Positions 12,003 through 22,274 of a stretch of DNA of 64,000 bases are shown piece by piece. The stretch is taken from contig CM043020.1 in NCBI GenBank assembly GCA_023690525.1, positions 82,389,289 to 82,453,288 on the forward strand, in the 5' to 3' direction. The first letter of the stretch is position 1. Each line of letters opens with the position of its first letter. This DNA is from Holotrichia oblita. Its lineage: Eukaryota; Arthropoda; Insecta; Coleoptera; Scarabaeidae. The position numbers were made by a program, and so were the translations under genes. The notes under the pieces were generated by a model that saw nothing but the letters and a program-made list of their open reading frames with translations, was not told where the DNA came from and made no database searches.

Positions 12003-13206
12003 CAATAATGCAAATTTTTCCCAAACGCCAATTAATTAAACATATTTTTATATAAAAATATGCCGTCCCGAAGTGGAGTCGAACCACCATGTAGGGCTAT
12101 CGCGGCTCTACCGCAAACCGTTGCGACCACCGGGGGCTTCGACTACACAAGTAAAACAAATATATGCGAACGAGATGTTATAATGACCTAGGATAGGCAA
12201 CATTTTTGACACCGAAGTGTATTATTTTCTTGGCGTATGTAAATACAATAATGCAAATTTTTCCCAAACGCCAATTAATTAAACATATTTTTATATAAAA
12301 ATATTGTCGCAAATCAATTCTATAAAGTCAGCGGATTATTACTTCTTCCTGCGCATCTCATATTCGACAGGAAAGACGCGGTCGGTCTCCGGCGACGGCC
12401 GGTATTTGAAGTCCGGAATTATATGAGTGTCGTATTTATGTTAGAGCAGCGTCTTTTGGGTTGAATGTTCTGCGGATACAGGGAGGGGTGATAAAATGCT
12501 GATTATAGGTAAAGTAGTTTTAAACTAGATATAGAATAAAAATCCGCCTGTGGACAGGTTCAAGGGAAGTTGAGAGTGGTGAAAAATAAAGATTTGGTAT
12601 TACAGAATTGTGTTGTGTTTCCTTTGATTAGTCTACCTTTAGGATAGGAAGACGCTACAAGGTAGGTACACTTTTATTATTATTATTTTTATACTTATAA
12701 TTAATAAGTGGTACCTGCTAAGAGAGTACTCCCTCTGAGCAAACCCCCCCCCGTCACGATTAGGCCGTGACAATATGCCGTCCCGAAGTGGAGTCGAACC
12801 ACCATGTAGGGCTATCGCGGCTCTACCGCAAACCGTTGCGACCACCGGGGGCTTCGACTACACAAGTAAACTTCACAAATATATGCGAACGAGATGTTAT
12901 AATGACCTAGGATAGGCAACATTTTTGACACCGAAGTGTATTATTTTCTTGGCGTATGTAAATACAATAATGCAAATTTTTCCCAAACGTCAATTAATTA
13001 AACATATTTTTATATAAAAATATGCCGTCCCGAAGTGGATCGAACCACCATGTAGGGCTATCGCGGCTCTACCGCAAACCGTTGCGACCACCGGGGGCTT
13101 CGACTACACAAGTAAACTTCACAAATATATGCGAACGAGATGTTATAATGACCTAGGATAGGCAACATTTTTGACACCGAAGTGTATTATTTTCTTGGCG
13201 TATGTA
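12003..13206 (-). repeat. Left half of array: units L1-L3, tRNA-like modules on the minus strand
   Basis: tRNA-like modules lie at 12062-12140 (L1), 12777-12855 (L2) and 13024-13101 (L3), all reading on the minus strand. L1 lacks four bases after CAAGTAAA that the other units have. L3 has lost one base in GGAGTCGAACC (written GGATCGAACC). L1 and L2 were adjacent before the LTR insertion at 12305: subtracting it gives spacing of 243 bp, in line with 247 bp for L2-L3. Confidence 0.85.
12305..12772 (+). mobile_element. Solo LTR (468 bp) with ATAT target duplication
   Basis: This segment interrupts the junction of units L1 and L2 and is absent at every other unit junction, which gives its limits exactly. 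It starts TGTCGCAAAT and ends GGCCGTGACA, so it has the TGT...ACA ends of LTRs. It is flanked by ATAT at 12301-12304 and 12773-12776. An AATAAA signal at 12585-12590 lies 180 bp from the end, followed by a GT/T-rich stretch, which fits an R/U5 boundary. Removing the LTR and one ATAT restores the unit junction perfectly. A 4-bp duplication and 0.47-kb LTR fit a Ty3/Gypsy-type element, but BEL/Pao is possible. No internal coding region remains, so it is the product of LTR-LTR recombination. Confidence 0.85.
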
Positions 13207-13420
13207 TATATATCTTTTCAATTAATTAAACATATTTTTGTGAAGTTTTCGTGTAGTCGAACCACCATTTCGCGGCTCTACCGCAGGTGGTTCGACTCCA
13301 CCGGGGGGCTTCGACTATACAAGTAAACTTCACAAATATATGCGAACGAGATGTTATAATGACCTAGGATAGGCAACATTTTTGACACCGAAGTGTATTA
13401 TTTTCTTGGCGTATGTATAT
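13207..13420. repeat. Aberrant central unit of the array, with a hairpin
   Basis: Between L3 and the first inverted unit lies a shortened, rearranged unit. Its tRNA-like module is chimeric: GTCGAACCACC at 13256-13266 is followed by GGTGGTTCGAC at 13286-13296, an 11-bp inverted repeat around a 19-base loop. It therefore holds the T-arm sequence in both orientations. The rest resembles the tail of a left-half unit up to GTATGTATATATATC near 13415-13425, where the orientation flips. This is the point of symmetry and probably the recombination or foldback joint that created the palindrome. Confidence 0.75.
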
Positions 13421-14135
13421 ATATCTCGTTCGCATATATTTGTGAAGTTTACTTGTGTAGTCGAAGCCCCCGGTGGTCGCAACGGTTTGCGGTAGAGCCG
13501 CGATAGCCCTACAAGGTGGTTCGACTCCACTTCGGGACGGCATATTTTTATATAAAAATATGTTTAAATAGTTGGCGTTTGGGAAAAATTGCATTATTGT
13601 ATTTACATACGCCAAGAAAATAATACACTTCGGTGTCAAAAATGTTGCCTATCCTAGGTCATTATAACATCTCGTTCGCATATATTTGTGAAGTTTACTT
13701 GTGTAGTCGAAGCCCCCGGTGGTCGCAACGGTTTGCGGTAGAGCCGCGATAGCCCTACAAGGTGGTTCGACTCCACTTCGGGACGGCATATTTTTATATA
13801 AAAATATGTTTAAATAATTGGCGTTTGGGAAAAATTGCATTATTGTATTTACATACGCCAAGAAAATAATACACTTCGGTGTCAAAAATGTTGCCTATCC
13901 TAGGTCATTATAACATCTCGTTCGCATATATTTGTGAAGTTTACTTGTGTAATCGAAGCCCCCGGTGGTCGCAACGGTTTGCGGTAGAGCCGCGATAGCC
14001 CTACATGGTGGTTCGACTCCACTTCGGGACGGCATATTTTTATATAAAAATATGTTTAATTAATTGGCGTTTGGGAAAAATTTGCATTATTGTATTTACA
14101 TACGCCAAGAAAATAATACACTTCGGTGTCAAAAA
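13421..14135 (+). repeat. Right half of array: units R1-R3, tRNA-like modules on the plus strand
   Basis: Modules lie at 13463-13541 (R1), 13709-13787 (R2) and 13955-14033 (R3). A-box-like sequences are at 13474-13485, 13720-13731 and 13966-13977. B-boxes GGTTCGACTCC are at 13518-13528, 13764-13774 and 14010-14020. R1 and R2 share ACAAGGTGG and AATTGCATT. R3 has ACATGGTGG and AATTTGCATT like the left-half units, so R1/R2 are a recent duplication. The array stops at 14135 partway through a unit. Confidence 0.85.
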
Positions 14136-14149
14136 CATGTGATATAATA
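14136..14149 (+). repeat. 14-bp target-site duplication, right copy
   Basis: CATGTGATATAATA, identical to 11989-12002. The LINE remnant resumes immediately afterwards. Confidence 0.75.
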
Positions 14150-14700
14150 ATAATATCCGAATAAATATAGACGATTAAAACTAACGGAAAGAATACAGAA
14201 AAGTACATAATAGTTGTTAGCAACCACAATGCGCCCTTTTATTGGCTGCTATTCAATATTTAATTTTTGTTATAATAATAAGGTTTTTTTATATATGTCA
14301 ACATAGTTATACGTGACTTGTTTCGTTCATGTTTTAGAATAAAATATATTACGTAAAAATACGAATTTTCTTTTAAGTGAATGCAATGAACGCCGGTGCG
14401 TTAATAATATATATTTATTGCTCTGAAAAGTTGAAATTTAAAATTGGAAGCAGTCCATTGCAGCCGTTTGCTGCATGCCAGTTTATTCAACATTCTGAGA
14501 TTCATAACAATAGTAGAAACTAAGAGGTCAAAAGTCGTAGCTAAACTAACGGGATCAAAAAATAAATTGCAGGCAGTATGGAAAATCATTAAAAAGGAAT
14601 TCCCAAGTTGTACAAGAGCCACAATAATGCCAGACACAGAAATTACCCCAACAGCTCCTGGAAAAGCTGTACTTATATGGAGTAAGGGATAGACACACAA

Positions 14701-17700
14701 ATGATAAGCACGCAGCATCGGAAAACACAGAAATAACAACAGCAGTAGCTCAGAAACAGTACTGGTATCCTTCTTCTTCTTGATAAGTTATATAAATTAC
14801 CTACCTAAGAATGTGAATTGCGGCAACTTTGTTTCTTCGCGGACGATACATCAAAGCTAGTGAAGTAAGCAACGATTTATGTTTGTCAGTTAACCTCAGC
14901 TATGGCTACCATATATGTATGTACAAGAAACAAGAAATAAACTTGCAAAAGTTATTTATACTGTAAGTATATTTAAAAAGTTGGTACTTTTCGGCCCTCA
15001 ACACAATAATTGTAGGTACAATACTGCTCTAGGGACATTATTCTCTTTCTTATTAACCAAAAAGACGCAGTCAGGATATTGTGTGATGTGAGCTACCAAA
15101 CATCATGCGGATGGATTATGCGGAACAGAAAACATACTATATCTACGTTTAAAACTTGTATGATACTACTGACAATAAGAAGAACTAGTACCGAATAACT
15201 TGCCTACTAATTACACTACTACAGACTGGTATGCATTTATAAAATACATACCTTCTTTATGTATTCATCTTATCCTAAAGTCAGGCATACATAGCAGGAT
15301 GTTAGGTTTATTATCTTTGGTTGACCCTTGCGAAACGAAATGTGCATTTTTTATGTTCTTTAATAAAATAAATGTAGGTAAGTTGATTCAAAGAATCACC
15401 CGATCGCATTGAAAATTTCTCGCCTATTAAAACTTATCAGTTTTCAAAGAGAGAAAGTAACTATTGCAACATACAACGTTCAGTGGAAGTTTTCTGGAAA
15501 CGGTGATTCCCTTCAATGCATGTATGTCGATGATGTGTGACCGCGTATCATTGATCAACATGACGCTGATGGTTAAGCTTTTGGATCTTTCCGTACAGGA
15601 AGTTCTCGTATACTGCATCGATTGTTGACCCGTGACGACGCCCTTAAATGAAAAATTTACTTGCGCTTTCGTTCGATCAATGACAAATGCATTATATTAG
15701 TTATGCATTGATGAATAATATAAATCAGGGTATTTGAAGTATGAGTTTTAGTCAATGTATTCTAGCAGTTGTAAGAAATTGTTTCTGAATCATTGAAGTG
15801 TTTAGAATTTCTGATACTTTACCACTAAAGTGTAGCACATAGTGCATTCCAATGTTTTCTATGTTTCTTTTCATGAAGACAGAAGAATAAAAAAGAAAAA
15901 AGAAGGTATTATCCAATTATATGGTGTGGCTGTTTCTATCTCCTGTTTATATGTAACCATTTGAATGTTTCTCGATATTTCTTTACTCGCTCTTTTTTCA
16001 TAAATAATGTAACCAGCTAAGGAGTTTGTCAAAGCCTACTAGTCCGAACGAATGCCAATTATAACGATGCGATCTTGGATGACTCCAATCCGGTATATAT
16101 GCCAACATTTCGAAACTAAATACCTACAATTTCATCACTCTCTCTTGTTGAAACATGTTAGTTTTCAGTTGTAAAATTATTTACATTTGCAAAGATGATC
16201 TAGAAATAAGCAGCTGTATGATTAGAATTTTTGCGAAAAATGTTTTTAGATGATTCGGATATTGTATTTTATTATATATTTTTATATATTTATCGTCATT
16301 ATTTACTTCTACCGATTTAATAAAAAATAATACGATTTTGATTAGACTAATCCCTTCAAAAATATAGACGACACACGCACTAACAGTAATTTTAATTAAT
16401 ACCGTCACATTTATCACGCTCGGTTCATTCCGCACATACACACCTTCGATCGTTCATTCCCGCATCAGACATTAGTTATACGCACTTATTCATCCCTCAT
16501 TCGACGCCGAATTACGAGGAATAAATAGCATCGGCTCCTCTCCTGGCTGGTGTATCTGTGTGTGACGAATCGTAACCTACGTCCATCTACGTACACGACG
16601 CTCAAACGCAGTACGTAGAGAAGCTTCGTTATCTCCACTTTACCGTTGATCGATGTCACCGTCCGGACGCCGGCAGCTTCTCGCTAATCGGGGGAAGGTA
16701 CCTTGAAACGTGCACGCGACCTAACGGCGTCGATTGCTCTTCGGTCGCGTGGCCTTCGAAATCCCGACGCAATGATTCATTTGCGCTGCCACTAGGCCCA
16801 CCATGATTCCCACAGATCCATACAGTCGAAGGCTGGGAGGGATGTACTGGTGAGTATCCCTCGCGGATCCCTGGGACGCGGTCGCGACGTAATGAAAAGC
16901 AACGTCGTCGGTGAGCAGCGATTTATTTTTTGTAATTAGATTTGAAACGATCATCTCCGGACGAAAGTGAACGCAATGATAACAATACGACAATAGAAGA
17001 GAAAAAGGGACGAGTTGGTTGTCCATAGGGTCGAAATATAATTTATGTGGACACGTAGACACATAATGATATTTGTCCTTGTATTTGAGAGAAGATACCA
17101 TTAGAGCAAATCAATACTATATTTGTTTGGGCTATTTATAAACTGTTTTCGAGTAATTACACCGAGACACCTCGCTTTCTGAATACAGAGGACACTACCA
17201 CTTTAAATATTTCAAGATTTATCATCCAGCATAGTAATAATAGGTGGAAATTTGAAAAATAAAAGATACATGACTAAATATTAAAACTATGTTTATTTTA
17301 CAAGAACTAAAAAATTATATATTTCCAGTAGTTTACTTTCAAGTGTAGATCACTACTCTTATTTTGTCCACACCGTTTGAATGTTATTCTAATTAGTAAC
17401 CGACCTTAACTTTAAAACTGGTAGCATTTCCATCAAAATGTAAACAGCTTAAAAATAGTACGCATTTTGTATAAAAGCAAATTGTCCTGTTACTATTTTG
17501 GCCTTAACTGTATGTACATAAGTGGGTATCACCCTTAGTAATGAGTCCATGGTATTGTGAATTTCTATAACTAGGTTATAACATATAATTAAGGCTAGCT
17601 AAGGTACACATAGTGTAGATTATTGATGACAACAAATAAAGCATTAATTTATTAGTACCACACAAATGATTAAATTGTAAACGTCATTATAAGTTTCTCA

Positions 17701-20700
17701 GCAATTCAGTTCAGTTTTAATTAATTTATACATTTGTAAAGGGGTATACATTTTCTTTGTAACAGCACTTTCTCTTTTGTTCTCGAATAAGACATTTTTG
17801 CCAACGCTTTACACATTATCTCTTTTCCATGGTACATCAGGTCCAGAAAGCAATAAACGGATAAATACGATCTGTATCCGTAAACACCTTTCTACGAGAA
17901 GACATTTGTCATGTTCAGGTATCACATCGGTAAGTAACGACAAATGTATGCAAATAAAAACATAGTTGCTGTTCTACGCAGTTGTTCGCTGCCAAAGTTG
18001 ATTGCAAAGGACTTAATTACTCCTACTTTAATTTTGTTATTGTCATTCACTTCCTAATTTCTATAATCAAAAAACGACTAAAGAAGTTAATCCAATTTTA
18101 TTCAGCAATTCAATAGAGTTCTTCTTAGACTATAATTCAATGCCAATTTAACCGAACGTGATCTACTGCCCCCTAGAATACGAAAAAATAAAGCGACCAC
18201 AAAAAGAATAACCGCACTAATTTGGTTTTCAAACGTACCTCTCTCCGGTTGACATTAAAGGAAAGTTTTGTGGTTGCTAACGGTGCAAGCGTTCTATCTG
18301 GCTCGCGTATAATGATAAAAACGATTGCGGCACAGCTCCGCCGAAACTTTTTTTCTTCCAGTTGTCTTAATTAAATAAGGATCCGTGGAAAAGAGAGCAA
18401 CGGAGGGAAAAAAGTAGGTATATAGCTGGCTGGGAGCTCTGGGGAACAGAGAGACGGGGATTTGAACGACAACCGGGGACAATTCAGTAATTAGTTATTC
18501 CTTTCGAGAAACACTGACAACAATAAAAAATAATTTGTATTCGTCGGTATCCCAGTCTCGCTAAATTGGATAAGCAAACTTTCCGGTTTGCTGGGTATGT
18601 GTTGTGTATGACGGTAGAGATATTATTTTCATAAGTTTGTCATAAATATTTTTTTTAATAAAAGCGTTCCGAATTACGGAAAAAGTTGGCCATAAAAATA
18701 TCCTAACTTTTACCATTTTAATGTTTTTATATATATTCTTATACGATCACAATTTCAAATAATTTATTTTCATAATTAATTTATCATAACAGGCGTCTTA
18801 ATTTTTCTTGTCTGTTTTGGAGCATCAGTTTTTAATAATCTGCATATCTGAATTGTACAATATTCTTTTCACTTTTAACATATTCTTAAGGGATATTAAT
18901 ATCGTTTCCTAAAACAACAAAAAAACAGGGACTACTAACAGTACTAATGGAATGATTTATTTTGAATTGCCTCTAGTAACACTTTTACTTGGTGCCATTC
19001 AGGACAGACTGAAACGTAACCTGTCAGTACCGTTGCATTTCCAGTTAGCATATACAGGCTATTGTGATATTTTACCATGCAGCATATCTTGCATAGCCAC
19101 TTATCCGCTGTTTTATATGCTTACTGAATATATTGTATAAACGGCAACAATAAATCCTAGTTATGTGAATTGTTAATATCAAAGTAGTGTACTAACAAAA
19201 ATAGTCTAGCAGCCATGACAACAAAAATCAGTAAAGTACTGAAAAGCGTAACATTATCGTCTAGTCGAACTTGCAACTTTTTACTTAATTTTTGTCACTA
19301 TAGTATTTACTTTTGTATTCTAATTGTTTTTACTTTCTTGTTTCCGTTTTAGACCAAATACTACTATCTCACATATCCATAATGAGTTACGTTTCAATAA
19401 ATTCTGCAACAAAAAAATAGTAAACATAGTAAAAAACCATATATTATTGACAGTTTCAAGGAGTTAGCTAATACTTGAGCAATCAAACATGTCTGATTAG
19501 AACAGTGTAGACCCTCATGTCCGTATGTACACGCGGCGTTCTCCAGCGTAGTTCTGTACTATACAGCGATTTGTTATGCAGGGGTGGCTTGTTCCCCCTG
19601 ATCGCTCGTACCTTACGCATTTGCTCTTTAACGGAAAGGTGCAGGGATGCGAGGGACAGAACGATGGACATTTTACGAACGAACAGTGGAGGGTGGAGGT
19701 GTCTTTGCTTTTCAGGAGGGTTAGCTTCATTGCAAAAAGGGGGTCACGTTCGGTTTGCCATCCGCTCTATCAGTAACGCTCGTAACTCATGTATATGCTA
19801 AAATGGTATTTACCTCTACCGTATATATGCTGGCCATCGTTATATAGATTTGATGTGGACGAACTTACTGTGAGTCACCTAAACCTATTATTATCGTCGT
19901 TCGAGGGTGACGATTCAAGACTCTAAGAACTTACAATGCAATGGCACTATAAATTATGATTCTCCAGATTTATATATATTGATTTAATAGATTATCACAA
20001 ATACGATCTTCGTACTTTATATTCTATAAAAGAATATTGAACATCCAACTAATATAACTTTTTGTCATCCTAAATTGCAGGCAACCTGTTTTAGAAATCT
20101 CTTTTGTACTAGCGGTAGTCTTCCATTTTGTTTTACTTCTACTCAGCACTGAAGATGGGTATAATGATTTTCTAACATGATATTTGCTCTTAAATATATA
20201 CATATATTATTTTTCTGTGGTTCAAAATAAAACATTAAATATCAGATAATTGTGTCAATCATGTAATGCTTATGTATGATACGAATTAAATTTTTGATGG
20301 GCAGATTTAAATAAAGCGTACTAAAAATATTGACTTAATTGACATTTTGTACAACATAATTTGAGCTTTCATTTGTTTCCATTGTAATAAATTCCGGTCA
20401 ACATCACAATACCTTACCAACCATTTATCTTCTACTTAATATATAGTGTATCTTTTTGTAGATACTGATTACAATATCAACGACCAGCTAAAACGTAAAA
20501 ATCCCTTTCGATCAATTAATTTTTTCTCGTAGGGAAAACTAATTGCTCCTCACTTTTGGGCCCATAACAAATTGCGACCTAACCTTATGACCATCGATAA
20601 GTGGTGGCATCTGTAGTATGATAATTTGATGCAGAAAACCCTTCAATACGTATACTTGGATGTAGTTGTTGCTCTACAACTGTTTTACTAAAATGCTTTC

Positions 20701-20736
20701 TCTAATTCGAAGGTTAATCTTGACTCTTATTGACAA
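14701..20736. other. AT-rich non-coding stretch with several CpG-rich islands
   Basis: No recognisable gene. GC/CpG-richer islands stand out at about 16430-16900, 18270-18480 and 19500-19780. They contain open frames in several registers at once, which is what base composition alone produces, and none has a recognisable product. The rest is AT-rich without terminal repeats that I could pair. Candidate functions are regulatory elements within a large intron or intergenic region. Confidence 0.35.
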
Positions 20737-20750
20737 GAGATGCTAGGATT
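20737..20750 (+). repeat. 14-bp target-site duplication, 3' side of R1-like LINE
   Basis: GAGATGCTAGGATT here is repeated exactly at 22261-22274. It abuts the element's poly(A) end, which appears as a T-run on the + strand at 20751-20757. Confidence 0.9.
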
Positions 20751-22260
20751 TTTTTTTAGTGAGGAAAAATGCCTTAACGCACCATCAGGGACGAGACCCG
20801 TCCCCCGTAGGGCTCGCACCCACTAAAAAACCTCACTTTGTCAGATGTAGAATCCATCCCGGAACCGCTAGTCGCATTACTTCAGGATGGCACCTCGTAG
20901 TTAGCCTCGATCGGCTGCCTCCATTGCTTGGGTCTCTTTCTTTTTCTCCTTCAGCACCTTCTCGACGAACGTGGCGATCTTCTGCCAGCGGTCTTGACCG
21001 GACAGCATCGTTTGCACGACGTTATCCGGCGTTAGAGGTCCTACTTCGTGTTGTAGCGCGGCTCTGTAGTCGCTCCACCTCTCGCATTCGAAGAAGGTGT
21101 GGTGAACATCATCTTCCGCAGAGTTGTGATACTGGCATGTCGCGTTCTCTGCTATACCCATTCGAGCCAGGTATGCGTTGAGATACCTGTGTGCGCTAAA
21201 AAACTGGGTGAGGTAGTAATTTACCTCGCCGTGGTCTCGGTCCATCCACCGTCCACCGGTCCACCGTCCCCTCGTGTCGTTCTGCCAGCGCTCTTGCCAA
21301 CGTTGTCGTGTGAGCGCTTTAGCGTCCGCTCTCGCTTGTCGTGCACCGACGTCTCGTCGTGTCTCGTAGACTCTTTTCTTTTCTTGAGCCAGTAGATCTA
21401 TCGGGGTTACTCCTGCGATCACGAGCACCGCCGGTTCGGAAACCGTACGGTATGCGCTGGCGATCCTGAGTGCTCCCCGTCGCTGTACTGAAGCCATTCG
21501 CTTTCTGTACTTGTCCTGCTGTAAGGCATCAGCCCAGATCTCGCTTCCATACAACAGTATGGAATGGGTGACGGTCATTAGCAGCCGGCGTTTACTCGCC
21601 GTCGGTCCTCCTACGTTGGCCATTAGTCGGCTCAACATCGTCGTTACCTTAGCGGCCTTATCGCTCGACGACTGAATCTGTTGCCAGAAGGTCATCTTGC
21701 TGTCGAGCCGCAGTCCGAGGTACTTCACGGAAGTTGTAGTGGTTATGACTTCCGTATCCACCGTCATCTCGATCTCCCTAGGGATTCTTCTCCTGGTCAG
21801 TAGAACGACCTCGGTCTTCTCCGTTGCCAGGGTCAGGCCGTGTTCGTCCATCCATGTGGTGACTCTTCTCATTACCTGGTTGAGCCTTCTCTGGGCATCC
21901 GCCTCGTCACGCGCTAGGATGACTGCCGCTACGTCGTCTGCGTATCCTATCAGATACGCATCTTGCGGCAGCTCCATTCGGAGGATCCCGTCGTAGGACA
22001 CATTCCATAAGTCGGGGCCGAGTATGGAACCCTGCGCCGCTCCTGCTGTGCTGCAGAACATTCCATGACGGCATCCTTTCCCCGAGCGATTGCATGAGCC
22101 AGGGCGTCTTCATCCAGCTTCGCTACGTTCCATCGAGGACCGGGCTGAGCAGGATTTCGCCTGATCGGCTGCTGCCTCGTCACGTTGTAGCTTATGTACT
22201 GGTGGTCACTTCCGGTGTAGTCCTCCATGACTCGCCAGTCCACAATGTCCCGCACAATGA
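20751..22260 (-). mobile_element. R1-clade LINE copy, 5' truncated and internally deleted
   Basis: The element is about 1.5 kb on the minus strand. It ends in a short poly(A) at 20751-20757 and is flanked by a perfect 14-bp target duplication. The 5' end lies inside the endonuclease domain (IVRDIVDWRVMEDYTGSDHQ, with the conserved SDH near the end of APE endonucleases). Most of the N-terminal reverse transcriptase is missing: endonuclease-linker sequence (GKDAVMECSAA) runs directly into RT domain 4 (AGAAQGSILGPDLWN) near 22060. The 3' UTR holds a GC stem (CCCTACGGGGGACGGG region near 20790-20815). Base composition is far more GC-rich than the flanks. Together with the perfect duplication this indicates recent arrival. 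Confidence 0.92.
20901..22061 (-). pseudogene. Reverse transcriptase C-terminal two thirds of an R1-type ORF2
   Basis: The 386-codon open frame starts within the joint made by the internal deletion, so its ATG is not the native start. Near residues 8-20 it has AAQGSILGPDLW, matching the RT motif (G)xPQGSxLGPxLW. YADDVAAV near residue 40 is the catalytic box. GLTLATEKTEVV and SVKYLGLRLD are further RT motifs, followed by the thumb region. The C-terminal part has the CCHC-like finger typical of R1-clade ORF2 (CQYH...DDVHHTFFECERW near residues 310-335). A full R1 ORF2 is about 1000 residues with endonuclease first. Here the fingers and first RT motifs are lost, so enzymatic activity is very unlikely even though the remaining frame is intact. 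Confidence 0.88.
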
Positions 22261-22274
22261 GAGATGCTAGGATT
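22261..22274 (+). repeat. 14-bp target-site duplication, 5' side of R1-like LINE
   Basis: Exact second copy of GAGATGCTAGGATT. Confidence 0.9.

Larger units (their letters stand above)
12003..14135. repeat. Palindromic array of 246-bp tRNA-like repeat units
   Basis: The array has three full units in one orientation (left half), an aberrant central unit, and three full units in the opposite orientation (right half). Unit spacing is 246 bp in the right half (A-box-like starts at 13474, 13720, 13966) and 247 bp between L2 and L3. Corresponding unit ends are mirror-placed about 13282 (12777 with 13787, 13024 with 13541). Each unit has an AT-rich segment and a GC-rich module of about 79 bp. The module has a perfect B-box (GGTTCGACTCC), an A-box-like TGGTCGCAACGG 44 bp upstream as in a tRNA gene, a T-stem/loop, and five potential inner acceptor pairs. 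The D and anticodon arms do not fold as a real tRNA. Each module is followed by a conserved AT-rich tail. The whole block is flanked by a perfect 14-bp direct repeat, so it appears to have arrived as one insertion. It could be an amplified tRNA-derived SINE or an undescribed mobile palindromic satellite. Confidence 0.85.
11555..14700 (+). pseudogene. Decayed LINE (endonuclease to pre-RT region), split by an insertion
   Basis: In broken frames on the + strand the left part (about 11555-12002) reads LTEHRLND, then NYKILSSYYRDKFRGGGVI, then VYRSALGNLQI and RGNFNINFLADSNE. These match the order of motifs in an APE-type LINE endonuclease (LTEHWL, SSYCR..RGGGV, YRSPSGN, GDFNINFL). The right part resumes after 14149 with a weak SDHNALL-like segment (VSNHNALLLAAI) near 14200. 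A segment near 14530-14610 reading SKNKLQAVWKIIKKEFP follows, typical of the linker before reverse transcriptase in Jockey/CR1-type LINEs. Several stops and frame changes make it inactive. The reverse transcriptase is not seen. The 2.1-kb insertion at 12003-14135 sits between the two parts. Confidence 0.65.

Noticed and set aside
13364..13885. Two nearly identical minus-strand open frames of 91 and 78 codons
   Set aside because: They are the same stretch of the array repeat read twice. The similarity is repeat identity, not a gene family.
12062..14033. Six functional tRNA genes
   Set aside because: The B-box, T-arm and inner acceptor pairs are good, but the D and anticodon arms do not form, the outer acceptor pairs fail, and the modules are embedded in a 246-bp repeat. 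They are tRNA-like or SINE-like modules, not tRNA genes.
12003..14135. CRISPR array or bacterial repeat system
   Set aside because: Units are long, inverted about a centre and lack unique spacers, and the surrounding DNA is clearly insect-type with LINEs and LTRs.
12003..14135. Hammerhead-ribozyme retrozyme as an explanation of the tandem units
   Set aside because: I looked for a CTGATGA core and partner GAAA in the expected arrangement in the unit and did not see one.
16721..17101. 126-codon minus-strand open frame
   Set aside because: Arises in a CpG-rich island with open frames in other registers. The translation has no domain, signal or family resemblance.
21697..21996. Plus-strand open frames inside the R1-like element (also 20759-21181 and 21099-21395)
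   Set aside because: They are antisense shadows of a GC-rich reverse transcriptase frame.
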